A stretch of 64,000 nt of DNA from Nodosilinea sp. P-1105 (GCF_012911975.1 NZ_SMDQ01000011.1:1-64000); one strand, 5' to 3'. Positions 26,326 to 35,506 are shown, counted from the first letter of the stretch. A program made the numbers and translations. Notes: a model not told the origin generated them from the sequence alone.

Positions 26326-27276
26326 CTACCCATCCACCCATCCACTCCCCCACCCCTTCACCTCCACCTCCCCCAACACCCACTGCTGCAGTAACCCATT
26401 CACCTGCTCGGGCACCTCATCATGGGGGCAGTGGCCCGCTTGCAGGTAGTGTTCTGTCAAACTTGGGTAATACTGGCGAAACAGCTTTCCTTTTGCTCGG
26501 CAGTTCATCCAGGGGTCCCCGTCTCCCCAGAGCATCAGTAGGGGACAGGTGAGCTTTTGCAGCAGGGCATCCACGGTTTCCCCCTGGCGGGATTTAAACA
26601 CCGAGGCAAACACCTTAGCGGCCCCTGGATCACAGGCCGGGCGGCGGATATCCTCCACCAATTGGTCGGTAATCGCCGATTTGTCTAAATACACTTGGCT
26701 CAAGGTGCGGCGGATAACCGTTGGCTGACGCACGTACTGGAACAGCAGCCAACTGGGCAGGGGTTGCAGCATCAGAGACTGCACCAGCTTGGCGATGGGG
26801 GTTAGCCGTTTCGGCGGGGGTTGGCCAGTGGCGGCTTCGGAAAAGGGACCGGCACTGTTCAGTAGTACCAATCCGGCCACAGCATCGGGATGGTTAGCGG
26901 CCACGCACAACGCCGCATACCCCCCCAGGGAGTTACCCGCCAGCACCGCTGGTTGGCCGATGACCTCGCTAATAAAGTCATGGAGTTGGGCTTGCCAGAG
27001 GCTGCCACTGTAGTCCCAGGCAGGTTTAGCCGATCGGCCAAACCCCAGCAGATCGATCGCCCATACCTGAAAGTCGGCCTGCAACCCTTGAATATTTTTA
27101 CGCCAGTGGTCGGTCGAGGCGCCAAAGCCGTGGATCAATAGTAGCGGCGGGCGATCCTCCCTGATCTCGCCAGCCCGTACATAGTGAATGGCTTGATCGC
27201 GCCAGGTCCAGTAGGTTTCGGCGGGGTTGGTATCGGCGGACAAGGAGTGGGAAACGGCTGCGGCCATGGGTGTCAT
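26326..27276 (-). CDS. Alpha/beta hydrolase
   Basis: 316 residues, alpha/beta hydrolase fold. The oxyanion motif LLIHGFGASTDHW is at about 47-59, the nucleophile elbow is GNSLGGYAA (Ser about 114), an acid lies in LLMLWGDGDPWM, and the catalytic His is in LQAGHCPHDEVPEQV. The family is common in cyanobacteria and chloroplasts (esterase, pheophytinase or haloperoxidase-like); the substrate is unknown. The last residues (VEVKGWGSGWVDG) are encoded by repeat DNA, so the original C terminus was probably altered by a repeat insertion. Divergent from the next gene. Confidence 0.9.
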   Translation of the reverse strand: MTPMAAAVSHSLSADTNPAETYWTWRDQAIHYVRAGEIREDRPPLLLIHGFGASTDHWRKNIQGLQADFQVWAIDLLGFGRSAKPAWDYSGSLWQAQLHDFISEVIGQPAVLAGNSLGGYAALCVAANHPDAVAGLVLLNSAGPFSEAATGQPPPKRLTPIAKLVQSLMLQPLPSWLLFQYVRQPTVIRRTLSQVYLDKSAITDQLVEDIRRPACDPGAAKVFASVFKSRQGETVDALLQKLTCPLLMLWGDGDPWMNCRAKGKLFRQYYPSLTEHYLQAGHCPHDEVPEQVNGLLQQWVLGEVEVKGWGSGWVDG

Positions 27277-27379
27277 TCAGGCTTGTTAACAAATATTAAT
27301 AACCATGGTAGCGAATCGTAAGATGACAAATCGGCCAAGACCAGGCATTGTTTCAAAGGAAGCTCTTGGGTCTACTGCC

Positions 27380-28870
27380 ATGGCTGCGCTATCTCGTTCC
27401 CGTAAATCCTCTGATCGCCGCGAATTTTCTAAGTATGAAGCCCGAACTAACCGGTCACGCACGTCTCGCATCTTTGAGAGTGTGATGGCCCTAGCGGCTC
27501 TGCTAAATCTGATTTTAGTGATCGGCGATTTAAGCTACATTCCCCTGCGGGATTTGTACCTGCGGTTTCTGCCCGATTTGACCACCTGGTATGGGGAAAC
27601 CTTTAAGGGCATTGAGCCCCATCGGTTTACCACCCATTACCTAGATACCGTCGATGAATTGGAAGACCAGGTAGCCCAGACCGGCATTACCTCCCCTGAA
27701 GCTCAGCTGATTCTGGAGGACTTGCAGCAGCAGAGCGTTGAAATGATTGCCGAAAATCCATTTCAAGTGGCTAATAAGTCAGGGGCGCTGGAGCGGATAA
27801 AAAATGAAATGCGCGATCGCATGGACGTTGACTCTGCCTCGGAAGCTATGACCGAATTTTGGAGTTTCGAGCACCTGAGCGAAGCTGGCTTTCCGGGAGA
27901 GATTGCCTTTTTCAACAACGACGTCAGACCCCTGATCGAGACTAACTTTTTCCGCAACATTGGCCTCCATGGTGGCTTTGTGGATGTTTTCTGGCGCATT
28001 GACATCTGGTTTAACCTGCTATTTGGCCTAGAGTTGCTGGCCCGTAGCTTCTACCTCGATCGCCGTTACAAAAACTTTACTTGGCGGGATGCCATCCTCT
28101 GGCGTTGGTACGACCTGCTGTTGATTTTTCCCTTCAGCGCCCTGCGATTACCCTGGCTGGCGCTGCTGCGCGTCGTACCGGTGATTATCCGCATTAACCA
28201 GTCCAACATCATCAACCTGGACCCCGTTAAAAACCGCATTAGCCGCTTTGTCATGAGCCAGGTGGCCGTAGAAATTACTGAGGTGGTGGTGCTGCGCATG
28301 ATTGACCAAATGCAGTCCCTGGTACGAGATGGCACCCTGACCCAAAGCCTACTGCGTACCAATGACCGACGCTACATCGATGTCAGCGGTGTTAATGACC
28401 TGGAAGTGCTCTCTCAGCGACTGGTGGCCCTGGCCATCTACAACGTCATCCCCCAGGTGAAACCCGAAGTCGATGCCCTGCTCAAGCACAGCATCCGCCA
28501 GGCCTTTGACCAGGCACCGGGTTACAAAGGATTCCGACAGCTGCCAGGCATTAGCGACCTATCGGATCAAGTGGCTCAGCGAGTGGTGGCCCAACTCTCG
28601 GCTAACGCCTACGGCATCATTAAAGGCAGCATGGATGACGATACCGGCCGCGATCTCACCCAAAACCTGATGCAAAAATTGACGGAAACGTTCAAAACTC
28701 AGATTAAGGAAAACGAAAATATCGAAGAGCTAGAGGCGTTGGTCGTGAACTTTTTAGAGGAGTTCAAGCTGAACTATGTGAAGCGGCTGGCGGCGGCAGA
28801 TGTGGATCGCTTGATTGAAGAGCGTTATCAAATCTATAACGTCACCCAGCAGACGTTAGGAGACAACTAA
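27380..28870 (+). CDS. Large membrane-anchored protein of unknown function
   Basis: About 496 residues from ATG 27380; ATG 27305 is also in frame and would add 25 basic residues but leaves only 28 bp to the divergent hydrolase gene. One membrane helix near the N terminus (VMALAALLNLILVIGDLSY) is followed by an acidic soluble part, then two to three further helices (IWFNLLFGLELLARSFY, LLLIFPFSALRLPWLALLRVV) resembling an ion-channel voltage-sensor edge. The C-terminal half is long, helical and soluble. I recall similar conserved proteins in cyanobacteria without a known role. Confidence 0.6.
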   Translation: MAALSRSRKSSDRREFSKYEARTNRSRTSRIFESVMALAALLNLILVIGDLSYIPLRDLYLRFLPDLTTWYGETFKGIEPHRFTTHYLDTVDELEDQVAQTGITSPEAQLILEDLQQQSVEMIAENPFQVANKSGALERIKNEMRDRMDVDSASEAMTEFWSFEHLSEAGFPGEIAFFNNDVRPLIETNFFRNIGLHGGFVDVFWRIDIWFNLLFGLELLARSFYLDRRYKNFTWRDAILWRWYDLLLIFPFSALRLPWLALLRVVPVIIRINQSNIINLDPVKNRISRFVMSQVAVEITEVVVLRMIDQMQSLVRDGTLTQSLLRTNDRRYIDVSGVNDLEVLSQRLVALAIYNVIPQVKPEVDALLKHSIRQAFDQAPGYKGFRQLPGISDLSDQVAQRVVAQLSANAYGIIKGSMDDDTGRDLTQNLMQKLTETFKTQIKENENIEELEALVVNFLEEFKLNYVKRLAAADVDRLIEERYQIYNVTQQTLGDN

Positions 28871-28945
28871 GCAACACCCTACCCGACCGGGGTATTGACA
28901 GGGCATTTGAGCCGGATATGCTGGCTTTAAGTAGAGGATTTTGCC

Positions 28946-29770
28946 ATGAAAATAACCGTAACGTTACTTGGCCTGGCGGTGGGGATTGCAGCCATGGGCG
29001 GTTTTCCAGGACCGCGATCGCCGTTACCGCTGGCCCTAGCCACAGCCCAGGCGGCTGAAGGCTCCTTTAGTGGCACCTTCACAGGCCAGGTTGGCAACAC
29101 CCAAGCCGTGGTCGACCTCGATCGCGACGACGATGAAATCTACGGGGAAATTTTGGCAGACGGCTATCTCTATCTGTTGATCGCCACCAAGGTGGGGCAG
29201 GGGATGGCCCAGGGAGAAGTGTACGATCCCCAAACAGATAGCACCATGCCCGCCGAAATCACCCAGCAGGGCGACCAGTTGAGCATTACCCTCATGGCCA
29301 ACGGTCAGCCGGTGGCCTTTCAATTTACTCGTGGCACCGCAGCCCCCAGTGCCGCAACCCCCAGTGCCGCAACCCCCAGTGCCGCAACCCCCAGTGCGGC
29401 GGTCAGCCCGGGACCAGCCGCGGCCGTACCCGAGGGTGGCCGAGACGGGGCACTGGTGGGGGTTTGGTCATATCAAGATGTGATGACTGGTGGGGGCATG
29501 TCCGTGGCGACGGTGCTCTACATGCAGGTTGGTGCCGATGGTCGCTATCGCTATGGCGACGCCCGAACCATGGCCAGTGGGGCTGATTTTGGCGGGGATA
29601 CGGGTACTGGCGGGGCCACCACCGGGGCCTGGCGCACCGAAAACAACGTGATTTATGTGCAACAGGATGGAGCCGCCCAGTGGACCCCCTATGCCCGGTA
29701 CGAAGTATCGGGAAATCGGCTTTTGCTGATGTTCAATGATGGCTCTCGACAACTGTGGTACCGGCAATAG
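28946..29770 (+). CDS. Exported protein with Ala-Pro-Ser linker repeats
   Basis: 274 residues. A signal peptide leads to cleavage near ATAQAAE. The first domain (about 40-130) is all-beta (SFSGTFTGQVGNTQ). A linker with four APSAAT-type units follows, encoded by tandem 15-bp repeats (29341-29400), then a second beta domain (ALVGVWSYQDVMTGG) ending LWYRQ. Such two-domain secreted beta proteins are common in cyanobacteria but unnamed. Its last 24 bp are duplicated at 29832-29855. Confidence 0.65.
   Translation: MKITVTLLGLAVGIAAMGGFPGPRSPLPLALATAQAAEGSFSGTFTGQVGNTQAVVDLDRDDDEIYGEILADGYLYLLIATKVGQGMAQGEVYDPQTDSTMPAEITQQGDQLSITLMANGQPVAFQFTRGTAAPSAATPSAATPSAATPSAAVSPGPAAAVPEGGRDGALVGVWSYQDVMTGGGMSVATVLYMQVGADGRYRYGDARTMASGADFGGDTGTGGATTGAWRTENNVIYVQQDGAAQWTPYARYEVSGNRLLLMFNDGSRQLWYRQ
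29341..29400 (+). repeat. Tandem 15-bp repeats encoding the Ala-Pro linker
   Basis: Four units of CCCAGTGCCGCAACC type, in frame, encoding (T/A)PSAA. They form a flexible linker between the two beta domains and are likely to vary in number. Confidence 0.85.
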
Positions 29771-29855
29771 GATTTAGGTGACTTTTAGGAAACTTTCTGC
29801 CAAGTGGTGGGCAATGCCCACCCTACAAGAGCTGTGGTATCGGCAATAGGACTTA
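29753..29855. repeat. 24-bp direct duplication flanking a palindrome
   Basis: The 3' end of the exported protein gene (29753-29776, CTGTGGTACCGGCAATAG plus 6) recurs at 29832-29855 with two base changes; both encode LWYRQ-stop. Between them is a 55-bp segment with GGTGGGCAATGCCCACC (29806-29822), a member of a dispersed palindrome family. The second copy also contributes the TAA stop codon of the RDD gene on the other strand. Confidence 0.8.
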
Positions 29856-30644
29856 ATGAAGGCGATCGCGCTGTTGCTGATAGGCCCAATAGAGGGCTTC
29901 AAGGAAAGTGTCGGTGGTCATTTCTGTGGGGAGGGTCTCTAGCTCCACCTGCGCCTTAAACCGTCGGGCCAGTTGGTCACTGACCTGGGCTCTTGCCTTG
30001 GGGCTCATGGCCGAGCGCCGCTGCAAGAACTCGCGGATGGTGGCCAAGTCATCGGGGGACAGCTGCGCCAGGTTGATCACCCCCAGTAGGTCTTTGCCGA
30101 TCATCTGGGAGCGTTCGGGTATACCAATTTGGCCTCGGGTGTTGGGGTCTACCTGCACCACCACGGTTCCTGCCAGCCTATCCCCCAGGCGTTTTTCAGT
30201 TTTGCTCAGCAAAATGCAGAAGAAGCCAATAAAGAAGCTGTCGTCAACCGGTCGCAACAGCGATCGCAGGGTGGCCTGGGGCAATCGCTCCGGCTGGCCA
30301 TTATCCCGAATCACCCGGATTTTGGTGTAACGTTTGCCAGGGGTTTGGCCGTACCAGGCCGTCTCAAACCCAACAAAATAGCCCACATACAGGGCAAAGG
30401 CGAAGACCCCGTAAAGGGCCGTCAACCACAAGCCTACCGTCTCGCTGGCGGCCCCCAGGGTGGCTGGGTTAGCCAGCAGCTGCACCAGCAGAAAACTGTA
30501 CAGTAGGGTCAGCCCTAGCAACCCTAGCCCCAGGCAGACGTAATCGATCACCAACGCCACCGCTCGGCTGCCAATGCCCGCCAGCACAAACTCCAATTCC
30601 ACACTTTCGGGGGTGCGAATGGTGACTGTGTTAAATAATGCCAT
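29853..30644 (-). CDS. RDD-family membrane protein
   Basis: 263 residues from ATG 30644 (MALFNTVTIRTPESVELEFV). The RDD domain has the characteristic Arg in IGSRAVALVIDYV and then an Asp-Arg region in GDRLAGTVVV, with four membrane helices. The C-terminal 100 residues are soluble and helical. RDD proteins are poorly understood; some act in ion or proton exchange. A same-strand membrane protein (30772-31737) lies upstream and the SpoIIM-family gene beyond is divergent, a grouping seen in other bacteria. An earlier in-frame start at 30731 would add 29 residues without support. Confidence 0.85.
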   Translation of the reverse strand: MALFNTVTIRTPESVELEFVLAGIGSRAVALVIDYVCLGLGLLGLTLLYSFLLVQLLANPATLGAASETVGLWLTALYGVFAFALYVGYFVGFETAWYGQTPGKRYTKIRVIRDNGQPERLPQATLRSLLRPVDDSFFIGFFCILLSKTEKRLGDRLAGTVVVQVDPNTRGQIGIPERSQMIGKDLLGVINLAQLSPDDLATIREFLQRRSAMSPKARAQVSDQLARRFKAQVELETLPTEMTTDTFLEALYWAYQQQRDRLH

Positions 30645-30771
30645 CCCGGTTCCAGGCCCTTGCTTTAGGTGTCCTGCCGTGGGCTGGCTGTAGGGTATCC
30701 CTAGCAGTACCGTAGTCCACCCCCCCGGCAAACGTGATTTTATGTCTAAGCTGCCCCATCTCTCCCCATCC

Positions 30772-31737
30772 CTAGTTAGATGAATGGCGCAGTTCTAGGT
30801 CCAGTCCTTCACGCCGGCTGCGTAAATCGTAGTACAGCACCCCCTTAACCGCCTGCCAGAGGGGTAACACAAAAATGCTGCCCACCAGGCTAAGCACCAG
30901 TCCCAATGCCGTAGCGATCGCAGAGAAAGCCGTATTTCCCGGCAAAAGCTCAATCAAAAGGGTAGGGATATAGTTAGTCACCATCACAATCGGAATCTGA
31001 ATTAAAAAGGTGGCTAAAAACACCACCTGAATTCTCACCACCGAGCCGCTGGTCAGGTCCCAGCTGCGGCCCATACTGCCACCAGCGTCTTGATTGGGTT
31101 CAATTGCCAGCACCACCTCCGCAATAAACAGCCGAGCGGCGATCCAAATCAGACTAATCAATAAAATGGCTCCCCCCAACATCAGCCCTAGCAAGACCCC
31201 CACAACGCCCCCCACGGCCTCATTAATCAGGGCGGACAAGATACCAGCGGTTAAAAAGCCTAGCGCCCCGCCAGCAATCAAGGCGGCCAAGGTACCGATG
31301 AGATAAGCGGCCATATAGGCGAGCAACAGCACCACCCCCAGCAGCAAAAACTGTCCTAATTTAGGGGCCACTTGACGCCGGGCCTGTAACGAGACTTCCG
31401 GTTGATCTAGCAAATCGCGAAACGATAGGCGACCAATCACGCTAGAGAGCATGTAATACTTAGCGGAGCCATACAGCAGTGGCAAAAAGCCGATCGCCGC
31501 CCCCAGCAAGCCGCCTAAAACCCCCAGCAGCTCGCCACCAACGGCTGTGAGCAATCCAGCAAACAGAACAATCGATAGCATCAGCCCAATCACGCCCCCG
31601 ATTAACCAAACCATGGCCAGGGCCGCCAGTTGGAAAAAGGTTTGGAAGCGATCGCGGTACAGGCGAATGCCAGCACTGACGACATCGCCAGGGTTGAGGG
31701 GGCCGAGCTGACTGCCCGGACTGGTGGATGGGGTCAT
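30772..31737 (-). CDS. Polytopic membrane protein next to RDD and SpoIIM genes
   Basis: 321 residues with about six to eight glycine- and alanine-rich membrane helices. The N terminus LGPLNPGDVVSAGIRLYRDRF and the C terminus VLYYDLRSRREGLDLEL resemble the glycerophosphodiester phosphodiesterase membrane-domain or DUF975/YciC group, which scaffold membranes without known catalysis. GGAG lies nine bases before ATG 31737. It is 127 bp upstream of the RDD gene on the same strand and divergent from SpoIIM. Function unknown. Confidence 0.7.
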   Translation of the reverse strand: MTPSTSPGSQLGPLNPGDVVSAGIRLYRDRFQTFFQLAALAMVWLIGGVIGLMLSIVLFAGLLTAVGGELLGVLGGLLGAAIGFLPLLYGSAKYYMLSSVIGRLSFRDLLDQPEVSLQARRQVAPKLGQFLLLGVVLLLAYMAAYLIGTLAALIAGGALGFLTAGILSALINEAVGGVVGVLLGLMLGGAILLISLIWIAARLFIAEVVLAIEPNQDAGGSMGRSWDLTSGSVVRIQVVFLATFLIQIPIVMVTNYIPTLLIELLPGNTAFSAIATALGLVLSLVGSIFVLPLWQAVKGVLYYDLRSRREGLDLELRHSSN

Positions 31738-31828
31738 GGGTACAGTCTCCTAATACATTGGTCGAGTAACCGGTAGCCATCGATTTCGAGAGTAGCCTAC
31801 ACTTCAGTCAAGCCGAACCATTTTCCCG

Positions 31829-32839
31829 ATGTACTTCATGAATATTCAGCGTTGGATGGCTCGCCGTGAGCCCACCTGGCGGCAATTTGAGACCCTACTC
31901 AGCCAAGCCGAAACGCGAGGGCTGCCCACTTTGTCCAGCCATCAGGTGCGGCAGATGGCCAGCCTGTACCGCTCGGTATCTGCGGATTTAGCCCGGGCCA
32001 AAAGTCACGGGGTGGGGCCAGCGGTGGTCAAAGACCTGCAACATCTGACCAGCCGGGGCTATAGCCAAATTTACCAGGGGTCGCGACGGCAAGAATGGCA
32101 AGCCCTGTGGGATTTTTGTAGCTACGGGTTTCCCGAAACCATCCGGCAAACTTGGGGCTATATTGCCGTCGCCACCCTCCTGTTTGGGCTTGGAGGCGGT
32201 ATCGGCTGGTGGTATGCCTGGCAAGACCCCAGCTTTATGAGCCTAGTTCTGGGGCAAGGGTTTGTGGAAGAGGTGAAAACCAGTCAAGAACTCTGGACCG
32301 TCTCGATCATGGGCATGGAACCGGTGGCCTCTAGCGGCATCATGATCAACAACATCACGGTGGCCCTGCGGACCATCGTTGGTGGGGTGACAATGGTGAT
32401 GCCCCAAGCCCCCTGGTTGATGCCGCCTGGGGTCTTCACCATTTTTGTGTTGGTGATGAATGGGCTGATGATCGGCTGTGTGGGGGTGTTAGTGGCCCAA
32501 GCCAATTTGGCCTACGATCTCTGGGCTTTTGTGTTTCCCCACGGAGCCCTAGAGCTACCGGCTATTTTTATCGCTGGCGGGGCCGGATTACTCCTGGCTA
32601 AAGGCATCTTGCTGCCTGGGGTCTACCGTCGCCGGGATGCCCTAGGAGTCTATGGTTTACAAGCGGCCAAGCTCCTATATGGCTTAATTCCTATGCTGGT
32701 GATTGCCGGTCTAATCGAAGGCTTCTTTTCACCCCAAACCTGGATACCGAATCCGTTGAAGTATGCCGTGGGTATAGCCCTGTTGATAGCCCTCGGGCTC
32801 TACTGTGGTCGCCAGCGCCCAGCCTTAAAATTGGACTAG
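31829..32839 (+). CDS. SpoIIM-family (DUF95) membrane protein
   Basis: 336 residues. The soluble N-terminal part has the family start MNIQRWMARREPTWRQFETLL and the conserved ADLARAKSHG block. Then come five to six membrane helices with the DUF95 segments ASSGIMINNITVALRTIVGG and FPHGALELPAIFIAGGAG. SpoIIM proteins act in cell-wall remodelling during Bacillus sporulation; in non-spore-formers the role is unclear. Its place beside RDD and a second membrane protein repeats a module seen in many bacteria with DUF58 and MoxR genes, which are absent here. Confidence 0.9.
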   Translation: MYFMNIQRWMARREPTWRQFETLLSQAETRGLPTLSSHQVRQMASLYRSVSADLARAKSHGVGPAVVKDLQHLTSRGYSQIYQGSRRQEWQALWDFCSYGFPETIRQTWGYIAVATLLFGLGGGIGWWYAWQDPSFMSLVLGQGFVEEVKTSQELWTVSIMGMEPVASSGIMINNITVALRTIVGGVTMVMPQAPWLMPPGVFTIFVLVMNGLMIGCVGVLVAQANLAYDLWAFVFPHGALELPAIFIAGGAGLLLAKGILLPGVYRRRDALGVYGLQAAKLLYGLIPMLVIAGLIEGFFSPQTWIPNPLKYAVGIALLIALGLYCGRQRPALKLD

Positions 32840-32911
32840 GGGCCATGGCACTTTTGCCCCTGCTGACTACAATAGGGTCTGTACCTATGGTTGGGTCTTG
32901 CCTGTTGCCCC

Positions 32912-35173
32912 ATGACGCCTCCAAATCCTCCCCAGCCCCGCAACACCTTTGTGAAGACAGTGACCCAAGTGGTCCAGGCGGTTCAGGCCAAGGTTGACTT
33001 TGGCCAACTGGCCGTGAAGCCAGGTGCCCGTACCGCCGAACTTCAGGTGACGGCCCAGGGCAAACAGGCCACCTATCCCCTGCTGGGGGAGCACTACATT
33101 CTGGGCCGCAGTTCCTCCCAGTGCGACATTGTTGCCCCCAGTCCGATTGTCAGCCAGGTGCACGCCACTCTAACTCGCGACACCAACCGTCCAGGCCAGC
33201 CATTTGTGCTCAAGGACCGCAGCTCCACCAACGGTATTTATCGGGATAAAAAGCGGATCACCAAAACCGTGATGAATCACGGGGATGTGTATACCCTGGG
33301 GCCAGCAGAACTAGCCGATGCGGTCACTCTGCGCTATTTAGATCCACCCCCTTGGCATGTTAAAACCGCCCGCTACACCCTCTATGGCTTTACCGGCCTG
33401 TCGCTCTTAATCGGTGCCTGGATCGTCGGCATTGAGTGGCCCAAGATTCCGGTGCGGCCTTTGCCCGATTCCGTTCAGGGGCCGGTGATGATCTATGCCC
33501 AGGAAAATGGTGAAACAATTCCTCTGCGGGAACAGCGCACCCAAGCCCATTTGGAACTGCGCCGCATGGGGGACTTTTCCCCCTATGTGTCCAAGGCGGT
33601 GATTGCCTCAGAAGATACCCGCTATTACTGGCACCTGGGAGTTGACCCCATTGGTATTGCCCGGGCTTCATTCATCAACCTGCAAGGGGGCACCATCCGC
33701 CAGGGGGGCAGTACCCTGACCCAGCAGCTGGCCCGCAGTGTTTACCGGGAGTATGTGGGGACGGAAGATTCTGCGGGACGCAAGCTGCGGGAAGCGATCG
33801 TGGCCTTAAAGCTGGAGACGTTCTATAGCAAGAACCACATCCTGCTCACCTATCTCAACCGGGTGTACCTGGGGGAAAATCTCTACGGGTTTGAGGATGC
33901 GGCCCAGTTTTACTTCGACAAACCCGCCCGCGACCTCACCCTGTCAGAAGCCGCCACTCTGGTCGGAATTTTGCCCGGGCCGAATGCCTTTAACCCGGTA
34001 CAAAACTATGACGCCGCTGTGTTTTACCGCAACCGGGTGCTAGACCGCATGGTGGCCCTGGGGATGGTCACCCAGGAGGAAGCTCGCCGGGCTCGGCGAT
34101 CGCGGATTGAGATCAGCCCTGACGCCATCGAGCAATTACAGAGCACCCGAGCTCCCTACTTCTATAGCTACATCTTTCAGGAGCTGGAGGCTGTGCTGGG
34201 TACCTCCCTGGCCCGGGAAGGCAACTTTCTGGTGGAGACAGGCCTGGACCTGAACCTGCAACGGGCAGCAGAGTCCGCCCTAGCCCAGGACGTGGCGACC
34301 CGGGGGGCTACCCTGGGCTATTCCCAGGGAGCGGTGGTAACCCTCGATACCGCCAGTGGCGAAATCCGAGCCATGGTGGGCGGGGTCAACTACGAGACCA
34401 GTCAGTTCAACCGGGCCTCCCAGGCTCTGCGCCAGCCCGGGTCTACCTTTAAGCTCTTTGCCTTTGGGGCCGCCCTAGAAGACGGTATTCCCCCCAGTCG
34501 CGCCTTTGGCTGCGACTCGATGGTGTGGAATGGGCAGCGGTTTGCGGGCTGTCGCTCTGGGTCAGCACCGCTGGATATGTACGCCGGTATGGCCCGCTCA
34601 GAAAATGTGGTGGCCCTGCGCATTGCCCAGGCGGCTGGTCTGCGGGATGTGATTCAGGTGGCCCAGCGCCTGGGAATCGAGTCGCGGCTGGTGGCGTCCC
34701 CAGGGCTGGTGCTGGGGGAAAGTGAAGTCACCCCCCTGGAAATTACCGGCTCCTTTGCGGCGGTGGCTAACAATGGGGTATGGAACCGGCCCCATGGCAT
34801 CGTGCGGGTGCTGGATAGCAGTGATTGCAGCGATCGCGAAGATTTGAGCACCTGTCGCGTTGTTTACGAGTTCGGCCAGGCGGGGGATGCCGACCGCCAG
34901 GTGATGGAGCCTGGCATTGCCAACACCCTAACCAGTCTGTTGCAAGGGGTGGTACAGGGGGGCACCGGGCGCAATGCCTTTTTGGGTCTGGGGGAGTCCG
35001 GTAAAACCGGCACCACCGACGACAACCGCGACCTCTGGTTTGTCGGTTCGGTGCCCGGTCGGGGGCTGACCACTGGGGTCTGGCTGGGCAATGATGACAA
35101 TTCCCCCACCCGGGGCAGCAGTGGCCAGGCGGCAACTGTTTGGGGCGATTACATGCGGCAGGTGACCCGTTAA
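32912..35173 (+). CDS. Class A penicillin-binding protein with N-terminal FHA domain
   Basis: About 753 residues from ATG 32912; a GTG/ATG at 32891 could add seven. Order: FHA domain (about 50-130; YILGRSSSQCDI and RSSTNGIYRDKK motifs), a membrane helix (TLYGFTGLSLLIGAWIVGI), glycosyltransferase 51 (catalytic Glu in ASEDTRYYWH; GGSTLTQQLARSVY), and a transpeptidase (SxxK in PGSTFKLF, SxN in RSEN, KTG in SGKTGTTDD). It builds peptidoglycan, and FHA presumably reads Ser/Thr phosphorylation. FHA-PBP fusions occur in cyanobacteria. Confidence 0.95.
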   Translation: MTPPNPPQPRNTFVKTVTQVVQAVQAKVDFGQLAVKPGARTAELQVTAQGKQATYPLLGEHYILGRSSSQCDIVAPSPIVSQVHATLTRDTNRPGQPFVLKDRSSTNGIYRDKKRITKTVMNHGDVYTLGPAELADAVTLRYLDPPPWHVKTARYTLYGFTGLSLLIGAWIVGIEWPKIPVRPLPDSVQGPVMIYAQENGETIPLREQRTQAHLELRRMGDFSPYVSKAVIASEDTRYYWHLGVDPIGIARASFINLQGGTIRQGGSTLTQQLARSVYREYVGTEDSAGRKLREAIVALKLETFYSKNHILLTYLNRVYLGENLYGFEDAAQFYFDKPARDLTLSEAATLVGILPGPNAFNPVQNYDAAVFYRNRVLDRMVALGMVTQEEARRARRSRIEISPDAIEQLQSTRAPYFYSYIFQELEAVLGTSLAREGNFLVETGLDLNLQRAAESALAQDVATRGATLGYSQGAVVTLDTASGEIRAMVGGVNYETSQFNRASQALRQPGSTFKLFAFGAALEDGIPPSRAFGCDSMVWNGQRFAGCRSGSAPLDMYAGMARSENVVALRIAQAAGLRDVIQVAQRLGIESRLVASPGLVLGESEVTPLEITGSFAAVANNGVWNRPHGIVRVLDSSDCSDREDLSTCRVVYEFGQAGDADRQVMEPGIANTLTSLLQGVVQGGTGRNAFLGLGESGKTGTTDDNRDLWFVGSVPGRGLTTGVWLGNDDNSPTRGSSGQAATVWGDYMRQVTR

Positions 35174-35191
35174 CGGCACCAGGCCAGGCGA

Positions 35192-35506
35192 AGTGCAGCG
35201 TCAAGACTTGAATTTAGGGTTTCCAGATGTAGAGATTTGGTGGCATCAAGGTCCGAAATCCCCTCCTTTGGAGGCCTGTGCTGTATAGCCTGCGGCATGG
35301 CTTCGCTAGCGTGTAGCGGCCCCGGAGGGGCAACTTGTCGAAGTAGGTAGGGGTGGGTCAAGCAAGCCCGAAGGGACCCACCCCGCCCTCCGGGCACCCT
35401 TCCGTGGGAGGGGATGAAAGATCCTGATGTGTTGAAGCGACCTCCCTGAGGATTAAAAGGCTTTTGCAAAGCACTTGCCCTAATTTTTAGTCTTGACAGA
35501 CCACTA
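35192..35506. mobile_element. Second MITE-like element with 20-bp inverted ends
   Basis: GTCAAGACTTGAATTTAGGG (35200-35219) and, inverted, GTCAAGACTAAAAATTAGGG (35478-35497) match at 17 of 20 positions. Weaker similarity continues outward to about AGTG on the left and CACT on the right. The right end reads CTAGTGGTCTGTCAAG when inverted; a matching end CTAGTGGTCTGTCA stands alone near 49970. The interior (about 258 bp) contains ATCCCCTCC/GGGAGGGGAT inverted pieces and no protein gene. Target duplication is not clear. Confidence 0.6.
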
